Shown here piece after piece: positions 25,779-34,535 of a DNA stretch of 50,531 nucleotides. Within the stretch, counting starts at the first letter, position 1. Each line of letters opens with the position of its first letter. Under the pieces are notes generated by a model. The model was not told the origin of the DNA. It did no database searches and saw only the letters and a list, made by a program, of their open reading frames with translations. The stretch is from positions 1 to 50,531 of the forward strand of contig NZ_QWUA01000029.1 in NCBI RefSeq assembly GCF_003576525.1. Reading direction: 5' to 3'. The position numbers and the translations under genes are program-made. The stretch is from Rummeliibacillus sp. POC4. Its GTDB lineage: Bacteria; Bacillota; Bacilli; Bacillales_A; Planococcaceae.

Positions 25779-27020
25779 ATGGAATCACTCGGAAGTAGAA
25801 TACGTACAATACGAAAACAAAAAAAGTTAACCTTGGCTACACTAGCTGGAGAACATATTACAAAAGGTATGTTAAGTCTGATTGAAAATGATAAAGCAAA
25901 TCCTTCAATGGATACTTTACAATATTTAGCTGAACGTTTGCAGGTGGATGTCAGTTCATTATTAGAAGAAGTACCTATTACTGAATTACGTGAACTGTCA
26001 GAAAAAGTTAAGAAAATTTATGATAATAATGTGGAGTTTGAAGAAGCCCCTTACCAAGAAATAATCACTTTAATCGAACCCTATTTAGAAAAGCTTCCTG
26101 CTTGCTATGAATCAGGAAAATTATTGTTCTATTACACAGGTGCTCAGTCTCATTTAAAAATGAATAATTGGGAACCTACCTTGGAACGTGGTCTAAAGAT
26201 GTTCAAAGAAATTAACATGATGAATGAATGGGTTAGATTCCAAATTTTACATTTTTCTATTTATTTTTATGAACATCAATATGAACAAGCACTGAATATT
26301 GCAATAGCGACCGAAGCTGAGGTTAAACGTGAACACTATATTATCGATACGATTACTACACTCGATTTACTATATATAATTGGGATTAGCTATTTAGCAA
26401 TTAATGAGCAAAAAAAAGGTATGAACTACATTGAACAAGCATTACAACTTTCTAAAGAAAAAAGATTGTTTTATAAAATTGAAGACATATTTCGAGTTGC
26501 TTGTTTTCAAGCGATGATCGACAATGATGACGCAGCAAGAGAATATTATATAAAAAAAATAGAACAATATGCAGCCTTTACAGAAGATAAGTTATCCTTT
26601 CTTTATACAATTATTATTCAATTACATTATTATAATTCTTTTACCCATGATTATGAAAAAGCACTTGAATACCTTGGACATGATAGGGAAATCGAGGATA
26701 CAAATGAGGATCTTGCTTTATTCTATTGTTTTGAAAAAGGAAAAACATTGTATCACTTAGGACAGTTCGATGAAGCGTTGGTAACCTTCGAAAAGCTAAA
26801 AGAGATTCCCAACTCTATACATCATCCTTACGATTTATCGATGTTAGCGGAGAAATATTCTTATAAATCTCTTTGCTACGAACAAAAAGGACAATTATCT
26901 AAAGCATTAGAAGAAGCTAAAAAAGCTGTTGATATTGTAGACCCCTTGATAGATACGCCTTATAAACAATTTATAAATAAAACATACGCTTCTCTTTGTA
27001 AAAAAGTTGATCAATTGTAA
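25779..27020 (+). CDS. XRE-type regulator with TPR-like C-terminal domain
   Basis: A 413-residue regulator. Residues about 4-62 are a helix-turn-helix XRE domain (GSRIRTIRKQKKLTLATLAG through LAERLQVDVSSLL). The remaining ~330 residues are helical and look like tetratricopeptide repeats, for example YFVAYEHQYEQALNIA-like and YHLGQFDEALVTFEKL segments. This layout is that of RNPP/Rgg-PlcR-like peptide sensors and of AimR-like or MFS-linked regulators; I see no propeptide gene next to it. GAGGTG lies before the ATG. Its promoter overlaps box 3, suggesting autoregulation. Likely controls the divergent MFS transporter. Confidence 0.82.
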   Translation: MESLGSRIRTIRKQKKLTLATLAGEHITKGMLSLIENDKANPSMDTLQYLAERLQVDVSSLLEEVPITELRELSEKVKKIYDNNVEFEEAPYQEIITLIEPYLEKLPACYESGKLLFYYTGAQSHLKMNNWEPTLERGLKMFKEINMMNEWVRFQILHFSIYFYEHQYEQALNIAIATEAEVKREHYIIDTITTLDLLYIIGISYLAINEQKKGMNYIEQALQLSKEKRLFYKIEDIFRVACFQAMIDNDDAAREYYIKKIEQYAAFTEDKLSFLYTIIIQLHYYNSFTHDYEKALEYLGHDREIEDTNEDLALFYCFEKGKTLYHLGQFDEALVTFEKLKEIPNSIHHPYDLSMLAEKYSYKSLCYEQKGQLSKALEEAKKAVDIVDPLIDTPYKQFINKTYASLCKKVDQL

Positions 27021-27024
27021 CATA

Positions 27025-27062
27025 AAAACCCCATTCCTTTTCGCCTATAGGAACGGGGTTTT
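27025..27062. terminator. Terminator between XRE-TPR gene and tcyP
   Basis: A 14-position stem AAAACCCCATTCCT / AGGAACGGGGTTTT with one mismatch; usable from both sides. Confidence 0.82.
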
Positions 27063-27094
27063 AAATTTATGATAAAGCCAAAATTTAAATAAAT

Positions 27095-28486
27095 TTAAAC
27101 CTCAGCTAAATCTTGAGCTTCTTTAGAGTTATAGACATCCTTGTCTAATTCTCCAGTAATACGAGCAGTTGTAACACCTGCTACCATTGAGTCATTAACA
27201 TTCAACGCTGTTCGTCCCATATCGATTAATGGTTCTACAGAGATTAGAACACCAGCTAAAGCAACTGGTAGATTCATAGTTGAAAGCACAATAATTGCCG
27301 CAAAAGTGGCACCACCTCCAACGCCTGCAACACCAAATGAACTGATCGCAACCACAAGTATTAAAGTGGCAATAAACCCTGGATCAAATGGATTTATATC
27401 TACACTAGGTGCAATCATAATGGCTAACATTGCTGGATAAACACCCGCACAGCCATTTTGACCAATGGATACACCAAACGATCCTGCGAAGTTTGCAATA
27501 CCTTCAGATACACCTAATCTTTTAGTTTGTGTTTGTATATTAAGTGGCAATGTACCAGCACTTGAACGTGAAGTAAATGCAAATAGTAAAGTCGGAGATA
27601 CTTTTTTAATATATGTGATTGGACTCATCCCTGTTAAAGCAACAATAATCAGATGAACTACAAACATAACAGCCAAAGCAACATATGAAGCTATTACAAA
27701 TTTGCCCATATTATAAATAGCACCAAAATCTGATGTTGCTATCGTTGATGTCATAATAGCTAAAATTCCGAATGGTGTTAAACGTAAAACAATTTTAACA
27801 ATCTGCATGATAAGTGCATAAATTGCATCGATCCCGGTTTTGATCAAAGCTGCTGTTTTTTCGTCCTTACGTTTTACGGCTAAATAACCTAATCCTAAAA
27901 ACGCTGCAAAAATAACAACTGCGATTGTTGAGGATGAACGAGCACCTGTTAAATCTAAAAACGGATTAGCTGGTAGTAAATCTAAAATTTGTTGTGGCAT
28001 AGTTTTATCGCCTATATCATTTGATTTTTGGACAATTTCTTCACCACGTGCTTGTTCTGCATCCCCTTGTACAAGTTGAGTTGCATCTAAGTTAAAACTT
28101 AATGCAGATGCAATACCGACAGATGCAGCAATGGCTGTAGTACCAACTAATATAAGTAAAATAAGACCTGCCATCTTACCAAAGTTTTTGCCAGCAACAA
28201 CTTTAGTAAAAGCCGAAACAATGGATATCAAAACTAATGGCATTGCTACCATTTGTAAAAGTTTCACATATCCTGAACCTGCTATACTAAACCAATCTAC
28301 TGATTTTAATACAACCTCTGATGTTGGCCCATATGTGAAATGCAGTATTAGCCCAAAGACAATCCCTAGCCCAAGACCTGTAAATACTCGCTTAGAAAAA
28401 GATACATGTTTTTTATGCATCACTATTAGTAAACTAATGAGAATCATTAGAATGATTACATTAAGCACAATTAAAAACGTATTCAA
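27095..28486 (-). CDS. tcyP: L-cystine:cation symporter TcyP
   Basis: A 463-residue member of the dicarboxylate/amino acid:cation symporter family, the same length as B. subtilis TcyP and matching its pattern throughout. Shared segments include MHKKHVSFSKRVFTGLGLGI, GSGYVKLLQMVAMPLVLISI, TSRSSAGTLPLNIQTQ, SIGQNGCAGVYPAMLA and SVEPLIDMGRTALNVNDSM. TcyP imports cystine for cysteine supply. The TTG start at 28484-28486 lies 7 bases after AGGAGG. It is a single gene with a terminator; no S-box-like leader is visible in the ~200 bases upstream. Confidence 0.94.
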   Translation of the reverse strand: MNTFLIVLNVIILMILISLLIVMHKKHVSFSKRVFTGLGLGIVFGLILHFTYGPTSEVVLKSVDWFSIAGSGYVKLLQMVAMPLVLISIVSAFTKVVAGKNFGKMAGLILLILVGTTAIAASVGIASALSFNLDATQLVQGDAEQARGEEIVQKSNDIGDKTMPQQILDLLPANPFLDLTGARSSSTIAVVIFAAFLGLGYLAVKRKDEKTAALIKTGIDAIYALIMQIVKIVLRLTPFGILAIMTSTIATSDFGAIYNMGKFVIASYVALAVMFVVHLIIVALTGMSPITYIKKVSPTLLFAFTSRSSAGTLPLNIQTQTKRLGVSEGIANFAGSFGVSIGQNGCAGVYPAMLAIMIAPSVDINPFDPGFIATLILVVAISSFGVAGVGGGATFAAIIVLSTMNLPVALAGVLISVEPLIDMGRTALNVNDSMVAGVTTARITGELDKDVYNSKEAQDLAEV

Positions 28487-28685
28487 TATAATTCCTCCTG
28501 ATTAAGATTTTAATAAAAATACAATTCTTAGATTATACTAATAATTCCTATTGGTCAAGTAGGTTATTGAATCTATTTAAATCTAAAATGTTACATAGCC
28601 TTTGTCATCTACCCACTTGCTATTCCTTTCTTAAAATCTGTGATTTACGTTATACTTAGAGAAGATTATGGAAGAAGGTGATGAA

Positions 28686-30143
28686 ATGGATACAACCAGT
28701 TTAACATCTTTAATCGTTTCCACTATTTTAATATCGAACATCTTTCTTGCTGCTATTATTATCTTTCTAGAAAGAAAAGAGCCTAGTTCAACGTGGGCTT
28801 GGATTCTTGTACTATTCTTTTTACCAGTTGTAGGATTTATATTGTACTTATTATTGGGGCGTCAATTACGGAAAAAGCATCTGTTTCGTTGGGAAGGCCG
28901 AAAAAAAATTGGTATAGATAAACTAATTGATTATCAAATGGAAGCCATTCGTAATGGTTCTTTTGAATATCGGCTTGATGATGCAGCACTTTATGAAGAC
29001 ATCATTTACATGCATTTAACAACAAATCACGCAGTCTTAACACAAGATAATGCTGTTCAAATTTATAGTGATGGTAAAGAAAAATTCAAAAAATTGCTAA
29101 AGGATATTGAAGCTGCTAAACATCATATTCATATTCAATACTATATCTTTAGGCTAGATAACTTAGGTACTCGTATTTATCAATTGCTGATAAAAAAGGC
29201 TAAACAAGGGGTAAAAGTTCGTCTCCTATTTGATGAGATGGGTTCCAGAGGAGTTCATAAAAACAACTTCAAAGAGCTAATTGAAGCGGGTGGAGAAGTT
29301 GAAGTTTTCTTTCCTTCGATCCTCCCCCTTATAAATCCTCGGATGAATTATCGTAATCACAGAAAACTTGTCATTATTGACGGACGTATTGGTTATATCG
29401 GTGGTTTCAATGTTGGTGACGAGTATCTTGGTCTAAAGAAAAAATTCGGCTATTGGCGAGATACACATTTGCGTATAGAGGGTAGCTCGGTTCATCCTAT
29501 GCAAACAAGATTCTTGTTAGACTGGAACCAAGCTTCAGATTCGAAGGATATTCAGTACTCCGACCATTACTTCCCTACCATTGCTCGAAAAGGGGAAGTT
29601 GGAATACAAATCGTATCTAGTGGCCCCGATTCTGAATGGGAACAGATCAAAAATGGCTATGTAAAATTAATCGGTATGGCTAAAAAATATATTTATATCC
29701 AAACTCCATATTTTATTCCTGACGATAGTTTTATGGACGCTGTACGTATTGCTTGCTTATCCGGAATTGATGTGCGAATTATGATTCCAAATAAGCCTGA
29801 CCATTTATTTGTGTATTGGGCAACTTATTCTTACGTGGGGCAATTAATTAAAGCAGGAGCAAAAATTTATATTTATGAAAATGGTTTTTTGCATACAAAA
29901 ATGATTGTTATCGATGATGAAGCATCTACTGTTGGAACTGCGAATATTGACTTTAGAAGTTTTAAGCTTAATTTTGAAGTCAATGCTTTTATCTATCATC
30001 GCGAAACATCGCATCAACTTGCAGAACTATTTGAAGAAGATATGTTACTGTCAACAGAACTAACACCTGAATTATATAATAATCGTACTCGCATTATTAA
30101 AATGAAAGAATCTATCTCACGTTTATTATCACCAATTTTATAA
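28686..30143 (+). CDS. cls: Cardiolipin synthase (phospholipase D family)
   Basis: A 485-residue enzyme that condenses two phosphatidylglycerols into cardiolipin at the membrane. There are two N-terminal membrane helices (about 5-58). Two HKD phosphodiesterase motifs follow: HRKLVIIDG (H225) and HTKMIVIDD (H403), each followed by the expected GG/GTANIDFRS segments. The ATG at 28686 is chosen because AAGGTGAT lies 7 bases before it; an upstream ATG six codons earlier lacks a good site. B. subtilis has several paralogues (clsA, ywjE, ywiE) and I cannot say which this matches best. Confidence 0.93.
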   Translation: MDTTSLTSLIVSTILISNIFLAAIIIFLERKEPSSTWAWILVLFFLPVVGFILYLLLGRQLRKKHLFRWEGRKKIGIDKLIDYQMEAIRNGSFEYRLDDAALYEDIIYMHLTTNHAVLTQDNAVQIYSDGKEKFKKLLKDIEAAKHHIHIQYYIFRLDNLGTRIYQLLIKKAKQGVKVRLLFDEMGSRGVHKNNFKELIEAGGEVEVFFPSILPLINPRMNYRNHRKLVIIDGRIGYIGGFNVGDEYLGLKKKFGYWRDTHLRIEGSSVHPMQTRFLLDWNQASDSKDIQYSDHYFPTIARKGEVGIQIVSSGPDSEWEQIKNGYVKLIGMAKKYIYIQTPYFIPDDSFMDAVRIACLSGIDVRIMIPNKPDHLFVYWATYSYVGQLIKAGAKIYIYENGFLHTKMIVIDDEASTVGTANIDFRSFKLNFEVNAFIYHRETSHQLAELFEEDMLLSTELTPELYNNRTRIIKMKESISRLLSPIL

Positions 30144-30146
30144 GAA

Positions 30147-30191
30147 AAAGCCTATAGCATTACTAGCAAATAACTAGTTACTATAGGCTTT
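30147..30191. terminator. Terminator between cls and the M15 carboxypeptidase gene
   Basis: Long hairpin: AAAGCCTATAG pairs with CTATAGGCTTT, and an inner TACTAG/CTAGTTA stem extends it. T-run on the plus strand; suits both converging genes. Confidence 0.85.
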
Positions 30192-30197
30192 ATTTTT

Positions 30198-30962
30198 TTA
30201 TTTGTTAATACCCAAATATTCTTCTAGCGTTCCATCATTGTTATAAATTTCAGTAGCAATTTTTTTACCAACATAACGGAAATGCCATGATTCATACATA
30301 TAGCCTGTCACATCATCCTTACCTTTTGGATAACGCATGATAAAGCCATATTTATGGGCATTTTTAGCAATCCACTTGCCTGCTGGTGTATTTGCAAATT
30401 TATTATCAGCATATGCTGCTGTATTTCCTACTTCACCTATGTCAAAAGCTAATCCAGTTTGGTGTTCAGAATATCCTGGACGAGCACTATAAGTATCAGC
30501 TGCCTTTTTTCCATCACGTTTTACATATGCTTCATACAATTCAACTTGGCGATCATAAGAACGGTATGTACTAAACGCATCAAATTTAAATCCCTCTAAT
30601 AATGCTGCTGCATTCAACTCATCAAAAGCTTCTCGTGCATCTTTATTTTCACCTGGAGCAAAATTGGATGGTAATGGATATTGTTTACTTGCAACTAAAA
30701 TTCCTTTTATATAAGTCGGCTTTTTCGGTAGTTTTTTACCTTCAATATAACCGCCTGCATCTACTTTTTGCTCTTTTTTTGTAATATCTGATGAATTTGT
30801 AGCTTTCTTATTTTCTGTTGTATCATGGCTAACAGCCTTCTGTTCTTCTTTGGTAGATTGTTTTGCTTGTTGTGTTTCCCCACAACCTGCAAGTAGACTC
30901 CCAGAAATAGCAATAATTGAAGCAATAGCTATCGGAAATCGGTAATACTTCCCTTTCCTCAC
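30198..30962 (-). CDS. D-Ala-D-Ala carboxypeptidase-type lipoprotein, peptidase family M15
   Basis: A 254-residue lipoprotein with a lipobox LLAGC (C27) and a Lys/Glu/Ser-rich linker to about residue 68. Then comes a VanY/LdcB-like metallopeptidase domain. The zinc and catalytic residues are visible: H167 and D174 in SEHQTGLAFDIG, E224 and H227 in YESWHFRYVG. Such enzymes remove terminal D-Ala from (or trim tetrapeptides of) peptidoglycan outside the membrane. B. subtilis YodJ is a likely counterpart. Whether it prefers DD- or LD-bonds cannot be told. Confidence 0.9.
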   Translation of the reverse strand: MRKGKYYRFPIAIASIIAISGSLLAGCGETQQAKQSTKEEQKAVSHDTTENKKATNSSDITKKEQKVDAGGYIEGKKLPKKPTYIKGILVASKQYPLPSNFAPGENKDAREAFDELNAAALLEGFKFDAFSTYRSYDRQVELYEAYVKRDGKKAADTYSARPGYSEHQTGLAFDIGEVGNTAAYADNKFANTPAGKWIAKNAHKYGFIMRYPKGKDDVTGYMYESWHFRYVGKKIATEIYNNDGTLEEYLGINK

Positions 30963-31105
30963 CTTTTATACACCTCTATTTAACAAATAACCTTATCTCA
31001 TATTCTACTAAGGTAGAACAGCTAGGAAAATCACATTGTTCAATTTATATTCTCTACTTTACAAAAATCAATATCAAACATCAACATGCTCGATATCGAT
31101 TATGA

Positions 31106-31351
31106 TCAAATAATTATCATAACGAGGATTGCTAAAGTAGCAACTCCAAAGAATAAGGCCATAGCCTTCATCCATTTTGCTTCTTTAGTAAAACCCTGTT
31201 TTTCCATATCCTTTGCACGAAATGTATTTGTAATTGCAAACATTAATGATATAAACAGAACCGCAAGATTAAAATTTTGTTTAATCACAAAAAATACGGC
31301 AAGTAAACTTGTAATAGTTACTAGTATGCCTGATACTAATTTTGCATTCAT
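31106..31351 (-). CDS. Small membrane protein, three predicted helices
   Basis: An 81-residue protein with hydrophobic stretches at about 5-23, 27-43 and 62-81 and a charged cytoplasmic loop FRAKDMEKQGFTKEAKWMK between the second and third. GGAGAG precedes the ATG, 7 bases away. I do not recognise the family. It lies upstream of the M15 gene and downstream of yidC and is transcribed in the same direction, but the gaps (143 and 178 bases) are large. Confidence 0.7.
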   Translation of the reverse strand: MNAKLVSGILVTITSLLAVFFVIKQNFNLAVLFISLMFAITNTFRAKDMEKQGFTKEAKWMKAMALFFGVATLAILVMIII

Positions 31352-31493
31352 ATTATCTCTCTCCTAATCATTTTATATAGGTTTTAATAACTGTTTTTTT
31401 AAGACATAATAATAAAAATCTATTTCAATAATAAAGTTAACGTAAAACTTCACTTATCACACTATTTTCTTAAAAAATAGATTTTTATATAAA

Positions 31494-31520
31494 AAACGGG
31501 GTGCATGAATCACCCCGTTT
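31494..31520 (-). terminator. Terminator after the YidC gene
   Basis: Perfect 10-bp stem AAACGGGGTG / CACCCCGTTT with a 7-base loop and TTTTTT on the minus strand. Confidence 0.88.
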
Positions 31521-31529
31521 AAGTTTAAC

Positions 31530-32381
31530 TTATTTTTTACTTTTTTTCTTTGCTGATTTTGCAGCTTGTTTCTCTGCTGGTGTTAACTTTCTTTTTTCTT
31601 CTGATCCATTTGAAACTTCTTTCGTTTCTTTTTCAGGGTGTACTGAATAGAATTTACGTCCTAGATATGTTTGGAATATCAAGATTGCACCGCTGACTGA
31701 CCAGTAAAGTGGTAATGCTGCCATGCTAGAGAATGAGATGAACATAATCATAATTGGAGAAATGTACATCATCATTTTCATTTGAGATTTTTGTTGTTCT
31801 GGAACTGTCCATAACGATACTTGTGCTTGGATAAAGTAAACTACCCCCGCGATAATCGTCATAACTATATCCGGTTTACCAAGCTCAAACCATAAGAATG
31901 GGTGCGCTTGTACTTCACCAGAATATAGGATTGCATAATATAGTCCCATAATTATTGGCATTTGAATAATAACAGGCAAACATCCCATGTTCATAGGATT
32001 AACGTTATATTTTTTATATAAGCCCATCATTTCTTGTTGTAATGCCATTTGCTCTTCTTTTGTTTTCGCTGCTTTTAATTTCTTTTGTATTTCGTCCATT
32101 TCTGGCTTTAATTTATCCATTTTGTCCTTCATGCCTTGCTGATTCTTGTAGTTTTTAAGCATGAAAGGCATTAAGACTAATCGAATAATAACGGTAATGA
32201 GAATAATAGCAGGTCCATAACTACCGCCAAATACATTATTACCGAAGAAATCTAGCAGGAATTCCATTGGTTTTACAAATGTACTATAAAAAAAGCCTTC
32301 TTGGTTTTTGACTGAATCACATCCAGCTAACACGAATGGCGCTAAACCAAGCATTGAGATTAACCAAAGTTTTTTCTTCAA
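31530..32381 (-). CDS. yidC: YidC/Oxa1 family membrane protein insertase
   Basis: A 283-residue lipoprotein insertase. The signal ends in a lipobox (LAGC, C21) and about five membrane helices follow, including GPAIILITVIIRLVLMPFMLKNYKNQQGM, which holds the conserved positive residue of the groove. The Lys/Arg-rich C-terminus binds the ribosome. It inserts and folds membrane proteins with or without SecYEG. The TTG at 32379-32381 fits AGGTGA; a GTG three codons upstream overlaps that site. It is not beside rnpA/jag, so it is probably the second YidC of the genome (as B. subtilis YqjG), but no mifM-like sensor gene is visible upstream. Confidence 0.93.
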   Translation of the reverse strand: MKKKLWLISMLGLAPFVLAGCDSVKNQEGFFYSTFVKPMEFLLDFFGNNVFGGSYGPAIILITVIIRLVLMPFMLKNYKNQQGMKDKMDKLKPEMDEIQKKLKAAKTKEEQMALQQEMMGLYKKYNVNPMNMGCLPVIIQMPIIMGLYYAILYSGEVQAHPFLWFELGKPDIVMTIIAGVVYFIQAQVSLWTVPEQQKSQMKMMMYISPIMIMFISFSSMAALPLYWSVSGAILIFQTYLGRKFYSVHPEKETKEVSNGSEEKRKLTPAEKQAAKSAKKKSKK

Positions 32382-32485
32382 TATTTTCACCTACAATTTC
32401 TCAAGCTATAGTGAAGTATACATTATATAGAGGATACTAATCAAATCAAAGTAATGCACGAAAAATAATATATGTAATTTTTAAA

Positions 32486-33271
32486 TTATAAAAGTCTTTC
32501 AGGTAATTGGAAACGGAAATACTCAAGTTCTGGATTATCTTTAAAATGTTTTGGTGTAACACCCACATATTTTTTAAAAATACGAGTATAGTAACTTTGA
32601 TTACAGAAATGGAATTGCTCCGAAATATCAGAAATACTTTTATTTGTATGTCGTAAATAATATTGTGATTCTTCTACTCTTCTAACATTTAAATACTCTA
32701 CTAAGGTTATCCCTACATGCTCTTTGAAAATTCGTGATAAATGACTTGTGCTAATTTTAAAGTATGATGCTATATCTTCTACAGATAAATCCGATTCAAT
32801 CTCATCGTCGATAAACATGATCACCTTATTAACGGTTTGATGTTTATAGTAAGGTTGTTTTCTTTCGGATATAACATAAATATAAAATTCTATTAAGTCA
32901 TCTGCAAATTGTAAATACTCCGCATCATTCATGCGTTCATCAATCATCTCCACACATGCCACGTTAAAAGCAAAAACCTTTTTTGATGGTGCCTGGTTCT
33001 CTATTAGTTTTCTAGTGACAACTGACGATAGAATAACAAAATAATGTCTAACAGCTCTAAAGAATTGCTTACCTGCGCGTATAGATAGAATATTAAGTAA
33101 CTCCTGCAATGATTTCTTCGCAGCCTCGGCTTCTAATTGATTAATTTGCCTCAATAATTGCGCTTCAATATCAAAGAATTTCTCTATACCTTCGTATTGA
33201 TTCATCATTTCAATTTCCTTAAAGTACCTTTTAGAGATAGATTCTGAAATGGAATATTGGTGTTCTAGCAT
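32486..33271 (-). CDS. AraC-type transcriptional regulator
   Basis: A 261-residue regulator. The C-terminal ~100 residues (about 155-255) form the double helix-turn-helix of AraC proteins (VEDIASYFKISTSHLSRIFKEHVGITLVEYLNVRRVEE and ISDISEQFHFCNQSYYTRIFKKYVGVTPKHF). The N-terminal 150 residues are helical, with no cupin, and match no sensor I know. It is divergent from the LytTR regulator over a 365-base AT-rich region; its target is not evident. GGGGAG precedes the ATG. Confidence 0.85.
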   Translation of the reverse strand: MLEHQYSISESISKRYFKEIEMMNQYEGIEKFFDIEAQLLRQINQLEAEAAKKSLQELLNILSIRAGKQFFRAVRHYFVILSSVVTRKLIENQAPSKKVFAFNVACVEMIDERMNDAEYLQFADDLIEFYIYVISERKQPYYKHQTVNKVIMFIDDEIESDLSVEDIASYFKISTSHLSRIFKEHVGITLVEYLNVRRVEESQYYLRHTNKSISDISEQFHFCNQSYYTRIFKKYVGVTPKHFKDNPELEYFRFQLPERLL

Positions 33272-33636
33272 AAACTCCCCATCTTTCTATAATATTAAAC
33301 AATTTTCTGTTACATTATTCTTACTATATAACGAAAATGGTAATATGAAAATAGTTTTATTAACCAAGTAAGAAGAAAATTTACGTTTATGTATGGGTCA
33401 ATCTTCTTAAAAAAATAAAATATACTTATGTAAAAATAATACATATACTGAAATTTTTTAATAAATTTTTATCTTTATTTTTATCGGTTATCAAATTATA
33501 GTATTTATATGGACAAATTTATGTCACATTTTTGTATGAACTCATGCATTTATTAGCTATACTTAATTTTATAAATACTCTATAGTAATAATATGTGAAA
33601 GAATTCTCAAGATGGAAAGAAACGAGGTATAAGTTA
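33272..33636. other. AT-rich divergent region between AraC-type and LytTR genes
   Basis: No reading frame is supported. Near the right end the motif TCATGCATTTAT (33542-33553) is followed by a -10-like TATACT (33558-33563), plausible for the LytTR gene. The similar TCATGCACTTAT occurs at 34395 before the CoA-transferase gene. Confidence 0.4.
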
Positions 33637-34287
33637 ATGGATCCACGATCTATCGAGGAATTGATACAAGTTATTAAGGAATTTTTCCCAGATAACACTT
33701 CAATCGTTATTTCAGATACAAAAAAATATTTATATTATCAACCAAGTAAGAAAATTGACTTGAAGATTAAGCCTGGTGATGCTATACCAGAAGGTTCTGC
33801 AACTCAAAAAGCACTTGATTATGGACAAAAAATAAATTCTTTTATTGAACCTGAAATATTTGGTGTTCCTTATTATGGAATGAGTATTCCATTAGTGGAA
33901 GAAGGGGAAATAAAAGGAGCAATCACAGCAGTATTCCCACAAAAGCCTTCTCCTTTCTTAACAAATTACATCACGATTAAAATTGACGACTGCTGGTATC
34001 CAGTGAAGCATAATGAAGTCATCTATTTAGAAACTCAGCTTCGTAAAACTTTCGTCAAAACTATGCAAAAAGAAGGCTATCATCGCTTAAATTTAAGTGA
34101 TCTTGAGTTATTCCTATCACATGATAGATTTATTCGATGTCATCGTTCATATATTGTAAACATTGATTTTATCGAAGAAATTCAACCAGATTCACATTCT
34201 ACATTCCTACTCATTATGAAGGATGGCACACGAATCCCTGTGAGCCAACGCTATGCAAGTTATTTCCGCCGTTCATTGGGATTCTAG
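33637..34287 (+). CDS. LytTR-type regulator with N-terminal sensor-like domain
   Basis: A 216-residue protein. The C-terminal half (about 110-214) is a LytTR DNA-binding domain: VKHNEVIYLETQLRKTFVKT, then FLSHDRFIRCHRSYIVNIDFIEEIQ and MKDGTRIPVSQRYASYFRRSLGF. The N-terminal ~105 residues look like a small PAS/GAF-like sensor (PYYGMSIPLVEEGEIKGAITAVF) rather than a phosphorylatable receiver; the conserved receiver aspartates are missing. The ATG at 33637 follows GAGG, and an upstream in-frame GTG is less likely. It precedes the acetyl-CoA hydrolase/CoA-transferase gene and ends in a terminator. It probably senses a metabolite, but this is inference. Confidence 0.82.
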   Translation: MDPRSIEELIQVIKEFFPDNTSIVISDTKKYLYYQPSKKIDLKIKPGDAIPEGSATQKALDYGQKINSFIEPEIFGVPYYGMSIPLVEEGEIKGAITAVFPQKPSPFLTNYITIKIDDCWYPVKHNEVIYLETQLRKTFVKTMQKEGYHRLNLSDLELFLSHDRFIRCHRSYIVNIDFIEEIQPDSHSTFLLIMKDGTRIPVSQRYASYFRRSLGF

Positions 34288-34312
34288 AAATAAATTCCAC
34301 GGTTATTTTAAT

Positions 34313-34350
34313 GGAGTTGACCAAAACTATTTTGGTACAGCTCCTTTTCT
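34313..34350 (+). terminator. Terminator after the LytTR gene
   Basis: Hairpin GGAGTTGACCAAAA / TTTTGGTACAGCTCC with one or two mismatches, followed by TTTTCTCTTT. Confidence 0.7.
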
Positions 34351-34433
34351 CTTTAATGCAAAACATTTCTGTTTCAGTCGCTTTTTAAACCTTTTCATGC
34401 ACTTATGAACAAATTGTGATAATTCGGTGATAC

Positions 34434-34493
34434 TATAATTTTGGCAATATTTAAACACCTATGCTTCATGCTTCAAGTGAAAAAATTTTTCAC
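34434..34493 (+). promoter_or_regulatory. Upstream region of the CoA-transferase gene: -10 box and palindrome
   Basis: TATAAT (34434-34439) is a likely -10 without a clear -35. Downstream, at 34477-34493, lies the perfect palindrome GTGAAAAAATTTTTCAC, which would be in the leader. It could be an operator acting as a roadblock or an RNA hairpin. Confidence 0.45.
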
Positions 34494-34535
34494 AATTGAT
34501 ATGAAATTTTCTATTAAACAGAAGGAGAGATTTCA

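Noticed and set aside
34489-34517. TTCACA-17-TATTAA as the promoter of the CoA-transferase gene
   Set aside because: The spacing is good, but transcription would start inside or just at the ribosome site, leaving no leader.
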